NCBI RefSeq assembly: GCF_017676385.1
Contig: NZ_JAFFZN010000013.1
Span: forward strand, 124,001 to 188,000
Direction: 5' to 3'
Origin: Streptomyces spirodelae
GTDB taxonomy: Bacteria > Actinomycetota > Actinomycetes > Streptomycetales > Streptomycetaceae
Length of the DNA stretch: 64,000 nt
The first letter of the stretch is position 1. Every line of letters begins with the position of its first letter. Positions 7,949-16,826 of this stretch are shown here, piece after piece. The translations under genes were made by a program, and so were the position numbers. The notes under the pieces were generated by a model. The model did no database searches and was not told where the DNA came from. It saw only the letters and a list, made by a program, of their open reading frames with translations.

Positions 7949-10900
7949 TCACTCGACGATCTGCCGGCCCTCCGGGCGCGCCGAGCAGGCCGCGCGGAAA
8001 GCACAGTGCGTGCAGTGCTGGCCCGGCGACGGGGTGAAGCGTTCGTCCAGGACCCGTGCCGCCGCTGTGGCCAGCAGTTCGCCCACCCAGTCGCTGCCCG
8101 AGCCGTCCGTGACGCCTGTGACGCCTGTGACGTCCACGGACTCCGCTGCCGCCTCCTGCCGCTGGACGACTGGCAGCGTGTCTCCGCCGTCCCGTTTCGC
8201 GGCGCCGAGCCGCAGGTGCACCAGTTCGGCCCCGCCCGGCTCCGGGCGGGCCCCGTCGAACAGCGCGTCGGCCGCGCCCTCCCGTACGGCGAGCTGGTAG
8301 ACGGCGAGCTGGGGGTGGCGCTCGACCTCGGGTCCCGTGGGGCGGGTGCGGCCTGTCTTGAAGTCGACCACGTAGGCGCGCCCGTGGGCATCACGCTCGA
8401 CCCGGTCCATGCTGCCCCGGATGCGGACGGCGTGCTCACCGGCCCGCAGCGTGACGTCGAAACCGTGCTCGCTGCCGGCCAGCTCGCGGCCCTCCCCGCG
8501 CTCCATGACGTGCCAGCGCAAGAAGCGCTCCAGCGCGGCACGCGCGCTCTCCTTCTCCTGCCGGGACTTCCACGGCGCGTCGAAGGCGAGCCCGTCCCAG
8601 ACCGCGTCCAGCCGCTCCATGAGCACCGAGAGGTCCCCCGGACTGCTGCCGGAGGCCACCTCGTCGGCCAGTACGTGCAGCGCGTTGCCGAAGCCCTGCG
8701 CCGCCGTGGCGGGCTCGTCGGCCTTGACCTCGCGGGCCAGGAACCACTGCAGGGAGCAGGTGCGCGCCAACTGCTCCAGCGCGCTGCCGGACAGCGCGAC
8801 GGGTGCCTCCCGTTCGCGCAGCGGCACGCTGGAGCGGGTCTGTTCGGCCAGCCCCCACCAGCGCTGCGGGTGCGCGGCGGGAACGAGGGGATGGCCCTCC
8901 TCGTCGCGCTCGGCCGCGAGCCTGGCCAGCCGCCGCGCGGCCGCGTCCCGCAGCGACGGAGAGGCCGCGGGGTCGACGGTGGTGGCCCGCAGTTCGGCGA
9001 CCAGCGCGGGCACCGACAGGGGGCGGCGGGGGCGGCTGCCGACCGGCTGCGGCTCGACGCCGAGCTCGGCCAGGAACCGCGAGGGTTGGTCGCCGTCCTC
9101 GGCCTGGGCGCGCACCGCCGTCACCACCAGGCGCTCCTTGGCGCGGGTCACCGCGACGTAGAACAGCCTGCGTTCCTCGGCCAGCAGCGCCCCCGGCGGC
9201 AGCGGCTCGGCGATGCCGTCCCGGCCGATGCGGTCCGCCTCCAGGAGCGAGCCGCGCCGCCGCAGATCGGGCCACAGGCCCTCCTGCACTCCCGCGACCA
9301 CGACCAGCCGCCACTCCCGCCCCTTGGCGCGGTGCGCTGTCATCAGCCGTACGGCGTCCGGGCGCACCGCGCGTTGGACGAGGGTGTCGGCTGCGATGTC
9401 CTGGGCTTCCAGCTCTTCCAGGAAGTTGAGCGCTCCCCGGCCGCCGCCGCGCTCCTCCGCACGCGCCGCGACGGCGAACAGGGTGCATACGGCGTCCAGG
9501 TCGCGGTCGGCGTTGCGGCCGCCGGGGCCGCCCCGGCGCGCGGCCCGTTCCAGCCGGTCGGGCCAGCTGGTGCCGCTCCACAGCTCCCACAGGGCCTCTT
9601 CGGCGGTTCCGCCCCCGGCGAGCAGCTCGCGGGTCTTGCGCAACAGCAGTCCGAGGCTGTGGGCGCCCTCGACCGCCCGCCCCGCGGGCGGTGCGGCGGT
9701 GGCGTCCGAGTGCGGTGTGTGCGCGACCAGCCGCTCGGGCTCGGCGAGGGCTTCGGCCAGCAGTACGTCGGAAGGGCGCGGCACCTTGGCCCCCGCGGCC
9801 CGCTCCTCCTCGCGCAGCGCACGGCCCAGGCGGCGCAGATCGGCAGCGTCCATTCCGCCGAGCGGCGAGGTCAGCAGCGTCAGCGCGGTCTCGGTGCCGA
9901 GCACCACGTGCTCCTGCTCCTCCAGCGCACCCGTCGCCGCCACCCGCAGCGCCGTCAGCAGCGGGGCGACCGCGGCCTCCTGGCGCAGCGGCACGTCGTC
10001 GCCGTCCACGTCGACGGGCACGCCTGCCGAGATGAGGGCGCGGCGTACGACGGGCAGGGAGCGGCCGCCCGCCCGCACCAGCACTGCCATCTCGCCCCAG
10101 GGCAGGCCGTCTTCGAGGTGGGCCCGGCGCAGCAGGTCGGCGATGTTGTCCAGTTCGGCACCGGCTGTCGGGTAGGTGAACACCTCGACGCGGCCGCCTT
10201 CCGGGCCGCTGCCGCCCTGCCGGTCCGGCGCCGGTGCGGGTGCGGGTGCCGATACCGGACCGGCGGGGCGGGGTGCGCGGTGGGCGCGGACGGCCTCGGC
10301 GGGGAGCCGGGTGAGCGGCATCCGGGCCGCCAGTTCGCGGGTGGCGGCCAGCAGCCCGGGGCCGGACCTCCGGGCGGTGCGCAGCACCCGGACGGAGGCA
10401 GGATCGCCGGAGCGCTGCCGGAAGGTGTGGGGGAAGTCGAGGATGCCGTTCAGGTCGGCGCCCCGGAACGCGTAGATCGACTGGTCGGGATCGCCGAACG
10501 CCACCAGGGTGCGTGCCCCTCCGCCCGCCAGCGCGCGCAGCAGCCGCACCTGGGAAGGGTCGGTGTCCTGGAACTCGTCGACGTAGACCGCGTCGTAGGC
10601 CCCGTGCAGCCGGGCTGCGACCTCCTCGCGCTCGGTGAGCAGGACGGCACGGTGCACCAGCTCGGCGTAGTCGAGGACGCCCTGCATGTCCAGGACGTCC
10701 AGGTACTCGGCGAAGAACCCGGCGGCGGCGCTCCAGTCGGGGCGGCCGGCACGGCGGGCGAAGGCGTCGAGCGCGGCGGGCCCCAGACCCAGCTCCCGGC
10801 TGCGCGCGAGCACGGCCCTGACCTCGTCGGCGAAGCCCCGCGTCGTCAGGCAGGCGCGCAGTTCGTCGGGCCAGCGCACCGTCGCGCGCCCCCGGCGCTC

Positions 10901-11422
10901 CAGGGCGAGCTGTCCTTCGAGCAGTTCGCGGATGTGCAGGTCCTGTTCGGGGCCGGTCAGCAGGCGCAGCGGTTCGGCGAACAGGTCGGCGTCCTGGTGC
11001 GCGCGCACCAGTGCATAGCAGTAGGAGTGGAACGTCGTCGCCTGCGGGGCGCGTGGAGCGCCGACGGCGCCCGAGCGGGCCGCCTGCCGGGGCAGCCGGG
11101 CGGAGGGCACCTCCTGGGCGAGCCGGTCCGTCATCCGGTCGCGCAGGTCGACGGCCGCCTTTCGGCTGAAGGTCAGCACCAGGATGCGCTCGGGGTCCAC
11201 GCCCTCCCGCACCCTGGCCGCGGCGGCCTCGACCAGGGTGGTCGTCTTCCCCGCGCCCGGACCCGCCAGGACGAGAAGCGGGCCGCCGCGGTGGTCAACC
11301 ACAGCGCGCTGCTCCGCGTCAGAGGCAGGGAGATCGACCGGCTCCGCCACGGTGCGCACCAGCCGGTACGTACCGGGCAGACGGGACCGCTGATGCGCGT
11401 CGGCAGTAAGGGAGGGACTCAC
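7949..11422 (-). CDS. adnA: UvrD-like helicase-nuclease subunit AdnA with Fe-S nuclease domain
   Basis: The 1157-residue product starts at GTG 11422. Walker A is GPGAGKTT (54-61) and motif II is VYVDEFQDTD. The C-terminal RecB-like nuclease contains YVVDFKTGRT followed by HPQLAVYQLAV. A cysteine near residue 887 (TCSLQWFLARE) plus three at the extreme C-terminus (1137, 1140 and 1146, in CTHCAFRAAC) form the C...C-x2-C-x5-C pattern that binds a 4Fe-4S cluster in AddB-type nucleases. Together with AdnB it should unwind and resect DNA ends. Both motors and both nucleases look intact. No clear Shine-Dalgarno sequence is seen before this GTG, so the start is less sure than the gene. Confidence 0.92.
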   Translation of the reverse strand: MSPSLTADAHQRSRLPGTYRLVRTVAEPVDLPASDAEQRAVVDHRGGPLLVLAGPGAGKTTTLVEAAAARVREGVDPERILVLTFSRKAAVDLRDRMTDRLAQEVPSARLPRQAARSGAVGAPRAPQATTFHSYCYALVRAHQDADLFAEPLRLLTGPEQDLHIRELLEGQLALERRGRATVRWPDELRACLTTRGFADEVRAVLARSRELGLGPAALDAFARRAGRPDWSAAAGFFAEYLDVLDMQGVLDYAELVHRAVLLTEREEVAARLHGAYDAVYVDEFQDTDPSQVRLLRALAGGGARTLVAFGDPDQSIYAFRGADLNGILDFPHTFRQRSGDPASVRVLRTARRSGPGLLAATRELAARMPLTRLPAEAVRAHRAPRPAGPVSAPAPAPAPDRQGGSGPEGGRVEVFTYPTAGAELDNIADLLRRAHLEDGLPWGEMAVLVRAGGRSLPVVRRALISAGVPVDVDGDDVPLRQEAAVAPLLTALRVAATGALEEQEHVVLGTETALTLLTSPLGGMDAADLRRLGRALREEERAAGAKVPRPSDVLLAEALAEPERLVAHTPHSDATAAPPAGRAVEGAHSLGLLLRKTRELLAGGGTAEEALWELWSGTSWPDRLERAARRGGPGGRNADRDLDAVCTLFAVAARAEERGGGRGALNFLEELEAQDIAADTLVQRAVRPDAVRLMTAHRAKGREWRLVVVAGVQEGLWPDLRRRGSLLEADRIGRDGIAEPLPPGALLAEERRLFYVAVTRAKERLVVTAVRAQAEDGDQPSRFLAELGVEPQPVGSRPRRPLSVPALVAELRATTVDPAASPSLRDAAARRLARLAAERDEEGHPLVPAAHPQRWWGLAEQTRSSVPLREREAPVALSGSALEQLARTCSLQWFLAREVKADEPATAAQGFGNALHVLADEVASGSSPGDLSVLMERLDAVWDGLAFDAPWKSRQEKESARAALERFLRWHVMERGEGRELAGSEHGFDVTLRAGEHAVRIRGSMDRVERDAHGRAYVVDFKTGRTRPTGPEVERHPQLAVYQLAVREGAADALFDGARPEPGGAELVHLRLGAAKRDGGDTLPVVQRQEAAAESVDVTGVTGVTDGSGSDWVGELLATAAARVLDERFTPSPGQHCTHCAFRAACSARPEGRQIVE

Positions 11423-11601
11423 GTGGATCGCCTAGGGGGAGGTCTGTGCGGAGCTGTACAGACGCTACGCCAGCGGACACATGTGTCGCAGCGCATCGCT
11501 CCTGTACCCCGTACGGCTGCTGTACTCCGTACGGACTCTCCAGCGCATGGGGCCTGTGGGCATGGCGGAAGCTGGGAACTGTGACGAGCCGCAGCGCGGG
11601 A

Positions 11602-11985
11602 TCACCCGTCCTTCCCGTCCCAGCGGGCCCGGCGTATGTCGATACGCGGAGTGTGCCCCTGGTGGCGGGAGGCAGCGGTGGGCTCGCGCAACGGGGTGCC
11701 CTCGGCGTGGTAGTGCGCCAGGGCCTCGCGCTCCTGCCCCGGCAGCGGTACGCCGTCGGCCCGCACCACGCGCCACCAGGGGACAGCGCCCCCGTACAGC
11801 GCCATGACCCTGCCCACCTGGCGGGGGCCGCCCTCCTCCAGCCATTCGGCGATGTCCCCGTAGGTCATCACCCGGCCGGCCGGAATCAGCTCCGCGACCT
11901 CCAGCACGCGCTCGGCGTATTCGGGCAGGGGGTCCCCCCGGCCGATGGCTGGGGGAGTCGGCACGTTTCCAGGCATGCGGGCCAT
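11602..11985 (-). CDS. Alkyltransferase-like (ATL) DNA-lesion-binding protein
   Basis: A 127-residue protein matches the C-terminal DNA-binding domain of O6-alkylguanine alkyltransferases (GRVMTYGDIAEWLEEG, then QVGRVMALYG). The active-site segment reads PWWRVV where the true enzymes have PCHRVV, so the alkyl-accepting cysteine is replaced by tryptophan. Such ATL proteins bind and flip O6-alkylguanine without repairing it, and hand lesions to nucleotide excision repair. I chose ATG 11985; a second ATG at 11976 and an upstream in-frame GTG are alternatives. The gene sits upstream of adnA on the same strand, as an ATL gene does in mycobacteria (Rv3204, from memory). Confidence 0.88.
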   Translation of the reverse strand: MARMPGNVPTPPAIGRGDPLPEYAERVLEVAELIPAGRVMTYGDIAEWLEEGGPRQVGRVMALYGGAVPWWRVVRADGVPLPGQEREALAHYHAEGTPLREPTAASRHQGHTPRIDIRRARWDGKDG

Positions 11986-12152
11986 GCTGCCGTACGCCAC
12001 CGACAGCGGTGCCACACGGCCCCCGGACGGCATCGAACGGCCGTCCGCATGCGGTACCGATCGGCTGCCGATTCGTCCCCACGCCCCCCGGAATGCACCC
12101 TCGTGCTCCGGGCCGCCCTCCCCTCGTGCCACCATCTTCCGGGCGGTGACGA

Positions 12153-14975
12153 GTGATACGGGACCAGGACGAGACAGCAGCGGCGGGACAGCGGCACGGT
12201 GACGAGCCCCACCAGGGGGGCGCACCCGCCGCCGGCGGTGCTGCCCGCTCCTCCGACGGGGACAGGGGTGAGGGAGAACCCGGTGAGGGGAACCCTGATC
12301 GGGGGAACCCGGGCGGGGAGGAACCCTCCGCCGGGCGCCCGGACGAGGAAGCCTCCGACGAGCAGCCGGAGGCCGTCGCCGAGGGGGAACGAATCGAGAT
12401 CGAGAGCGACGAACCGCTGCTCTCTGCACGTGTGCACCGCCCCTCCGACCTGTTGCGGCTGGCGCTCGGGCTGCTGGGCATCGCGCTGGTGCTCACCATC
12501 GCCAACTTCGCGCACGGCACCACCGCCGGACTCGAACAGGACATCGACAAGGGGACGGCGGAAGCCCCCGATCTGCTGATCAGCCTGACCGGGCTGGCCT
12601 CCAGCATCGCCGTACTGCTCGTCCCCGTCGCCTTCGCGATCGAACGCCTGATCAAACGGGACGGACTGCGGATCGCCGACGGCGTGCTGGCCGCCGTCCT
12701 GGCACACGGCGCCTCCCTCGCCGTCGACCTGTGGGTCGCCCAGGCGGCGCCCGACTCGATCCGGGACGCGCTGACCAAGGCCATCACCCCGCAGGACGCC
12801 ACCACTCCGGTCCACAGCTATCTGGCGCCGGTCATCGCCTATATGACAGCCGTCGGCATGGCACGCCGCCCGCGCTGGCGCGTAGTGCTGTGGGGCGTAC
12901 TGCTGCTGAACGCGACGGCCGTGCTGGTGCCGGGGTACACCACGGCGTTCTCCATCGTCGTCACCATCCTGATCGGCTGGACCGTCGCCTACGGCACCCT
13001 GTACGCGGTCGGCACCCCCAACGTCAGGCCGACCGGCCAGACGTTGCTGGCGGGGCTGCGCAGGGTCGGCTTCAGGCCCGTCAGCGCGCTGCGCGTGGAG
13101 GACCCCGGCGAGGCCGACAAGCGGGACCACAACGACCGGGGGCGCCGCTACCACGTCACCCTGGAGGACGGTCCGCCGCTCGATGTGACCGTCGTCGATC
13201 GCGAACAGCAGGCGCAGGGCTTCTTCTACCGGGTCTGGCGCAGGCTGGCACTGCGCGGCATCACCCAGCGCCGCAGCCTCCAGTCGCTCCGGCAGGCGCT
13301 GGAGCAGGAGGCGCTGCTCGCCTACGCGGCCATCTCCGCAGGCGCCAACGCGCCCCGGCTGATCGCCACCTCGGAGCTCGGCCCGGACGCCGTGATGCTC
13401 GTCTACGAGCACATCGGAGGCCGCAGCCTGGACGCGCTGCCGGACGAGGAGATCACCGACGAACTGATGCGCACGGCCTGGCGGCAGGTCAAGGCGCTGC
13501 AGTCGCGCCGTATCGCACACCGCAGACTGGTGGGGGACGCGCTGGTGGCGGACCGTTCCGGCGCCGTCTACCTGACGGATCTGCGGGGCGGCGAGATCGC
13601 GGCCGGCGACCTGATCCTGCGGATGGACGTCGCGCAGCTGCTGACGACGCTGGGGCTGCGGGTGGGCGCCGAGCGCGCCGTGGCGACGGCCGTGGACGTG
13701 CTGGGCCCCGACGCCATCGCGGACAGCCTGCCACTGCTCCAGCCCATCGCGCTCAGCCGCAGCACCCGTACGACCCTGCGGCGGCTCGCCAAGGAGCGCA
13801 CCCAGCGCGAGCGCGAGGCGGTCATCGAGGCGTCCCGTGCGAGCAGGGTGACCCGTACCCGCGAGGAGGAGGCCGCCCAGCAGGCGGCGGCCGGCGGGCG
13901 GGCGCACCGCAAGTCGCTGCGCGCGGAGAAGAACGCCGAGAAGAAGGCGATGGACGAGGCGCTGGAGGAGGCCCGCGAGGAGGACCTGCTGGCCCAGATC
14001 CGGCAACAGGTGCTGCGTATAAGGCCGCAGGCGCCCATAGAGCCCGCACGGCTGGAGCGCATCAAGCCGCGCACCCTGGTCAGCTTCATCGCGGGCACTC
14101 TGGCCGCCTACTTCCTGCTCACCCAGCTCTCCCAGGTGCCGCTCGACAAGGTGCTCGGCGCGAACTGGGCCTGGGTCGGCGGCGCGGTGCTCTTCTCCGC
14201 TCTGACATATGTGTTCGCGGCGATGGCGCTGCTGGGCTTCGTACCGGAGAAGGTCTCCTGGTGGCGGACGGTGCAGGCGCAGGTGGCCGGCTCCTTCGTG
14301 AAACTCGTCGCCCCTGCGGCGGTCGGCGGTGTGGCGCTGAACGCCCGGTTCCTCCAGCGCGCGGGGGTGCGCCCCGGGCACGCGGTGGCCAGCGTCGGCG
14401 CCTCCCAGCTGTTCGGACTCGGCAGCCACATCACCCTGCTGATGCTGTTCGGCTACATCACCGGAACCGAGCACACGCCCACCCTCTCGCCCTCCCGCGC
14501 GGTCATCGCCGGACTGCTGACCGCGGCCGTGCTGGTGCTGATCGTCACAGCGGTGCCCGCGCTGCGGCGGTTCGTCTCCAACCGGGTGCGCTCGCTGTTC
14601 GCGGGTGTGGTGCCGCGGATGCTGGATGTGGTGCAGCGCCCGCAGAAACTGCTCACCGGTCTGCTGGGGATGCTGCTGCTGACGCTGGCGTTCGTGATGT
14701 GCCTGGACGCGTGCGTACGGGCCTTCGGCCATGAGACGAGCTACGCGAACCTCGCCGTGGTCTTCCTGACGGCGAACGCGCTCGGCTCCGCCGCGCCGAC
14801 CCCGGGCGGGCTCGGCGCAGTCGAGGCGGCGCTGATCGCCGCGCTGATCGCCTTCGGGGTGCCGAAGGAGGTGGCGACCCCGGCGGTGCTGCTCTTCCGG
14901 CTGCTGACGCTGTGGATGCCGGTGCTCCCCGGCTGGCTGTCGTTCACCCACCTCACCCGCAAGGGCGCGCTGTAG
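12153..14975 (+). CDS. Membrane protein: kinase-like domain fused to lysylphosphatidylglycerol-synthase-type TM domain
   Basis: A 940-residue protein in four parts. Residues 1-90 are a Gly/Glu/Pro-rich tail. About 100-300 hold several hydrophobic segments (for example LLRLALGLLGIALVLTIANF). About 310-570 form a kinase-like domain with EHIGGRSLDAL, IAHRRLVGDALVAD and VYLTDLRGG in the positions of hinge, catalytic loop and DFG. After a charged helical stretch (about 570-620), a C-terminal domain (about 640-940) has 6-8 membrane segments and the conserved TPGGLGAVEAAL of the LPG-synthase TM/UPF0104 family. The catalytic loop lacks the usual HxDLxxxN residues, so the domain may be a pseudokinase. 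The role is unknown, possibly lipid or isoprenoid-linked transport. Start is GTG 12153; it diverges from the ATL gene. Confidence 0.8.
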   Translation: MIRDQDETAAAGQRHGDEPHQGGAPAAGGAARSSDGDRGEGEPGEGNPDRGNPGGEEPSAGRPDEEASDEQPEAVAEGERIEIESDEPLLSARVHRPSDLLRLALGLLGIALVLTIANFAHGTTAGLEQDIDKGTAEAPDLLISLTGLASSIAVLLVPVAFAIERLIKRDGLRIADGVLAAVLAHGASLAVDLWVAQAAPDSIRDALTKAITPQDATTPVHSYLAPVIAYMTAVGMARRPRWRVVLWGVLLLNATAVLVPGYTTAFSIVVTILIGWTVAYGTLYAVGTPNVRPTGQTLLAGLRRVGFRPVSALRVEDPGEADKRDHNDRGRRYHVTLEDGPPLDVTVVDREQQAQGFFYRVWRRLALRGITQRRSLQSLRQALEQEALLAYAAISAGANAPRLIATSELGPDAVMLVYEHIGGRSLDALPDEEITDELMRTAWRQVKALQSRRIAHRRLVGDALVADRSGAVYLTDLRGGEIAAGDLILRMDVAQLLTTLGLRVGAERAVATAVDVLGPDAIADSLPLLQPIALSRSTRTTLRRLAKERTQREREAVIEASRASRVTRTREEEAAQQAAAGGRAHRKSLRAEKNAEKKAMDEALEEAREEDLLAQIRQQVLRIRPQAPIEPARLERIKPRTLVSFIAGTLAAYFLLTQLSQVPLDKVLGANWAWVGGAVLFSALTYVFAAMALLGFVPEKVSWWRTVQAQVAGSFVKLVAPAAVGGVALNARFLQRAGVRPGHAVASVGASQLFGLGSHITLLMLFGYITGTEHTPTLSPSRAVIAGLLTAAVLVLIVTAVPALRRFVSNRVRSLFAGVVPRMLDVVQRPQKLLTGLLGMLLLTLAFVMCLDACVRAFGHETSYANLAVVFLTANALGSAAPTPGGLGAVEAALIAALIAFGVPKEVATPAVLLFRLLTLWMPVLPGWLSFTHLTRKGAL

Positions 14976-15079
14976 CGGAGCCCCGCCGCCGGGAAACCAC
15001 CCGGACGCACCACACAGCGCGCCCCGGGCGGTCGGCGTCCGCACGATGAACGTCACACCGTCTGTCGGGAGGACGTCCC

Positions 15080-16771
15080 ATGCGCCATTCCCGCTCCCCG
15101 CGGCCGGGCGCCGCGTTCGCCGCTGTGCTGATAGTGACCGCTGCCGTGACGAGCGGTTGCGGCAGCGGCGACTCGGACAGCACCGGAAAGAGCGAGACCC
15201 GGCCGACGAGCGAGACCAGTCCGTCCGCCTCGGACAGCGGCTCCCACGCCCGCTCGTCACCGTCCACCAGTTCCTCCTCCGACAGCGCGTCCCAGGACAG
15301 CTCCCCCGCTCTCCCGGATGCCCTCACCCGCCAGAAGCCGCAATGGTCGCGCTGCCCGGTGCCCAACGCGGCACAGGGCACCGACGCGGGCTCCCCCAGC
15401 CCGCTGCCCCGAGGGGCGCGCTGGGAGTGCGCGAAGCTGAAGGTGCCGCTGGACTACAGCAAGCCCGAGGGCCGCACCATCGGCATCGAGATGATCCGGG
15501 CGGCCGAGCGCAAGGGCGGCGGCAAGCGCATCGGCTCCCTGGTGTTCAACTTCGGCGGCCCGGGCGGCTCCGGGGTGGCCACCCTCCCCTCCTTCGCCCG
15601 GGAGTACGAGAAGCTGCGCGGACGCTACGACCTGGTCAGCTTCGACCCGCGCGGGGTGGGCCGCAGCGAGGGAGTCAGATGTCTGAGTGACGAGCGGCTG
15701 GACGCCTACTTCGCCGCGGACTGGACACCGGACACCGACGCGGAGGAGCGCCGTCTCTTCCGCCGTCAGGCATCCTTCGCCAAGGGCTGCCAGAAACGGG
15801 CCGGGAAGCTGCTGCCGCATCTGACGACGGAGAACACGGCGCGCGACATGGATCTGATGCGGCAGGTGCTCGGCGACCGGAAACTGCACTACTTCGGCAT
15901 CTCCTACGGCACCGAACTGGGCGGCGTCTACGCGCATCTGTACCCACGGCACGTGGGACGTGCCGTCTTCGACGCGGTGGTCGACCCCGGTTCGACCCCG
16001 GCCCGCGGCTCGCTCAGCCAGACCCGCGGCTTCCAGCTCGCACTCGACAACTACCTGGAGCACTGCGCGGAAAGCGGCGAGCAGTGCCCGCTGGGCGAGG
16101 ACCCCAAGGAGGGCAAGGAGCGCATCACCGGTCTGCTGGCCGATCTGGACGCCGAGCCGATGCCGACCGACAGCGGGCGCAAACTGACCGAGGCGCTGGC
16201 CGAGGGAGGGATCGCCCAGGCGCTTTACTCGAAGGAGACCTGGGACCTGCTCACCCAGGGGCTCGAAGAGGCGCTGGTGGACAGCGACGGCTCGACGCTG
16301 CTGCTGCTCGCCGACGCGCTCAACGGGCGCAGCCAGGACGGCACCTACAGCACGCTCCAGTCGTCCCTGGCCGCCATCAGCTGCGCCGACAACAAGGAGC
16401 GCTACAGCGCCCGCGAGGTCAAGAACAAGCTGCCCGACTTCACCGAGGCGTCCCCGGTCTTCGGGCCGACGTCCGCCTGGGGGCTGACGTCGTGCCACGA
16501 CTGGCCTGCCAGGGGCCGGTGGACCTCGCCTCCGGTACGCGCCACGGGCTCAGAGCCGATCCTGCTGGTCGGCACCACCGGGGACCCGGCCACCCCGTAC
16601 GGCGGGACCCGGGCGATGAAGGAGGAGCTGGGCAAGGGCGTGGGGGTCGAGGTGACCTACCAGGGCGAAGGGCACGGCGCCTACGACAGCAGCAACGTCT
16701 GCGTCCGCAAGGTGGTCGACGGCTATCTGCTGCGCGGCCTGGTCCCGCGCGACGGGAAGAGCTGCCGCTGA
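15080..16771 (+). CDS. Secreted alpha/beta-hydrolase lipoprotein, tripeptidyl aminopeptidase (S33) type
   Basis: The 563-residue product begins with a lipoprotein signal: basic MRHSRSPRPG, a hydrophobic core, and the lipobox VTSGCGS, with Cys as the likely lipidation site. A Ser/Thr-rich linker (about 32-75) follows. The hydrolase fold has NFGGPGGSG (oxyanion region) and the nucleophile elbow GISYGTE (Ser near 275). Asp lies near 500 in GTTGDPATPY and His near 530 in QGEGHGAY, completing the triad. This is the architecture of Streptomyces Tap and SlpD/SlpE aminopeptidases, which remove tripeptides from secreted proteins. A hairpin terminator follows 12 bp after the stop. Confidence 0.88.
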   Translation: MRHSRSPRPGAAFAAVLIVTAAVTSGCGSGDSDSTGKSETRPTSETSPSASDSGSHARSSPSTSSSSDSASQDSSPALPDALTRQKPQWSRCPVPNAAQGTDAGSPSPLPRGARWECAKLKVPLDYSKPEGRTIGIEMIRAAERKGGGKRIGSLVFNFGGPGGSGVATLPSFAREYEKLRGRYDLVSFDPRGVGRSEGVRCLSDERLDAYFAADWTPDTDAEERRLFRRQASFAKGCQKRAGKLLPHLTTENTARDMDLMRQVLGDRKLHYFGISYGTELGGVYAHLYPRHVGRAVFDAVVDPGSTPARGSLSQTRGFQLALDNYLEHCAESGEQCPLGEDPKEGKERITGLLADLDAEPMPTDSGRKLTEALAEGGIAQALYSKETWDLLTQGLEEALVDSDGSTLLLLADALNGRSQDGTYSTLQSSLAAISCADNKERYSAREVKNKLPDFTEASPVFGPTSAWGLTSCHDWPARGRWTSPPVRATGSEPILLVGTTGDPATPYGGTRAMKEELGKGVGVEVTYQGEGHGAYDSSNVCVRKVVDGYLLRGLVPRDGKSCR

Positions 16772-16783
16772 AAGATGACCGGG

Positions 16784-16812
16784 GTGGCACGGCCCTGCGC
16801 CGGCCGTGCCAC
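16784..16812. terminator. Hairpin terminator between convergent genes
   Basis: GTGGCACGGCC (16784-16794) and GGCCGTGCCAC (16802-16812) form a perfect 11-bp stem with a 7-base loop. It lies between the stop codons of the aminopeptidase (16771) and moeZ (16827), so it can serve both strands. Confidence 0.75.
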
Positions 16813-16826
16813 CTACGGTGTCCCGG

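Noticed and set aside
7934..11584. 1216-codon plus-strand open frame opposite adnA
   Set aside because: The opposite strand encodes the complete AdnA; this frame has no recognisable domain and no ribosome site.
11886..15260. 1124-codon minus-strand open frame across the pseudokinase gene
   Set aside because: Composition is Gln/Arg/His-rich shadow coding; the plus-strand frame has membrane and kinase-like domains.
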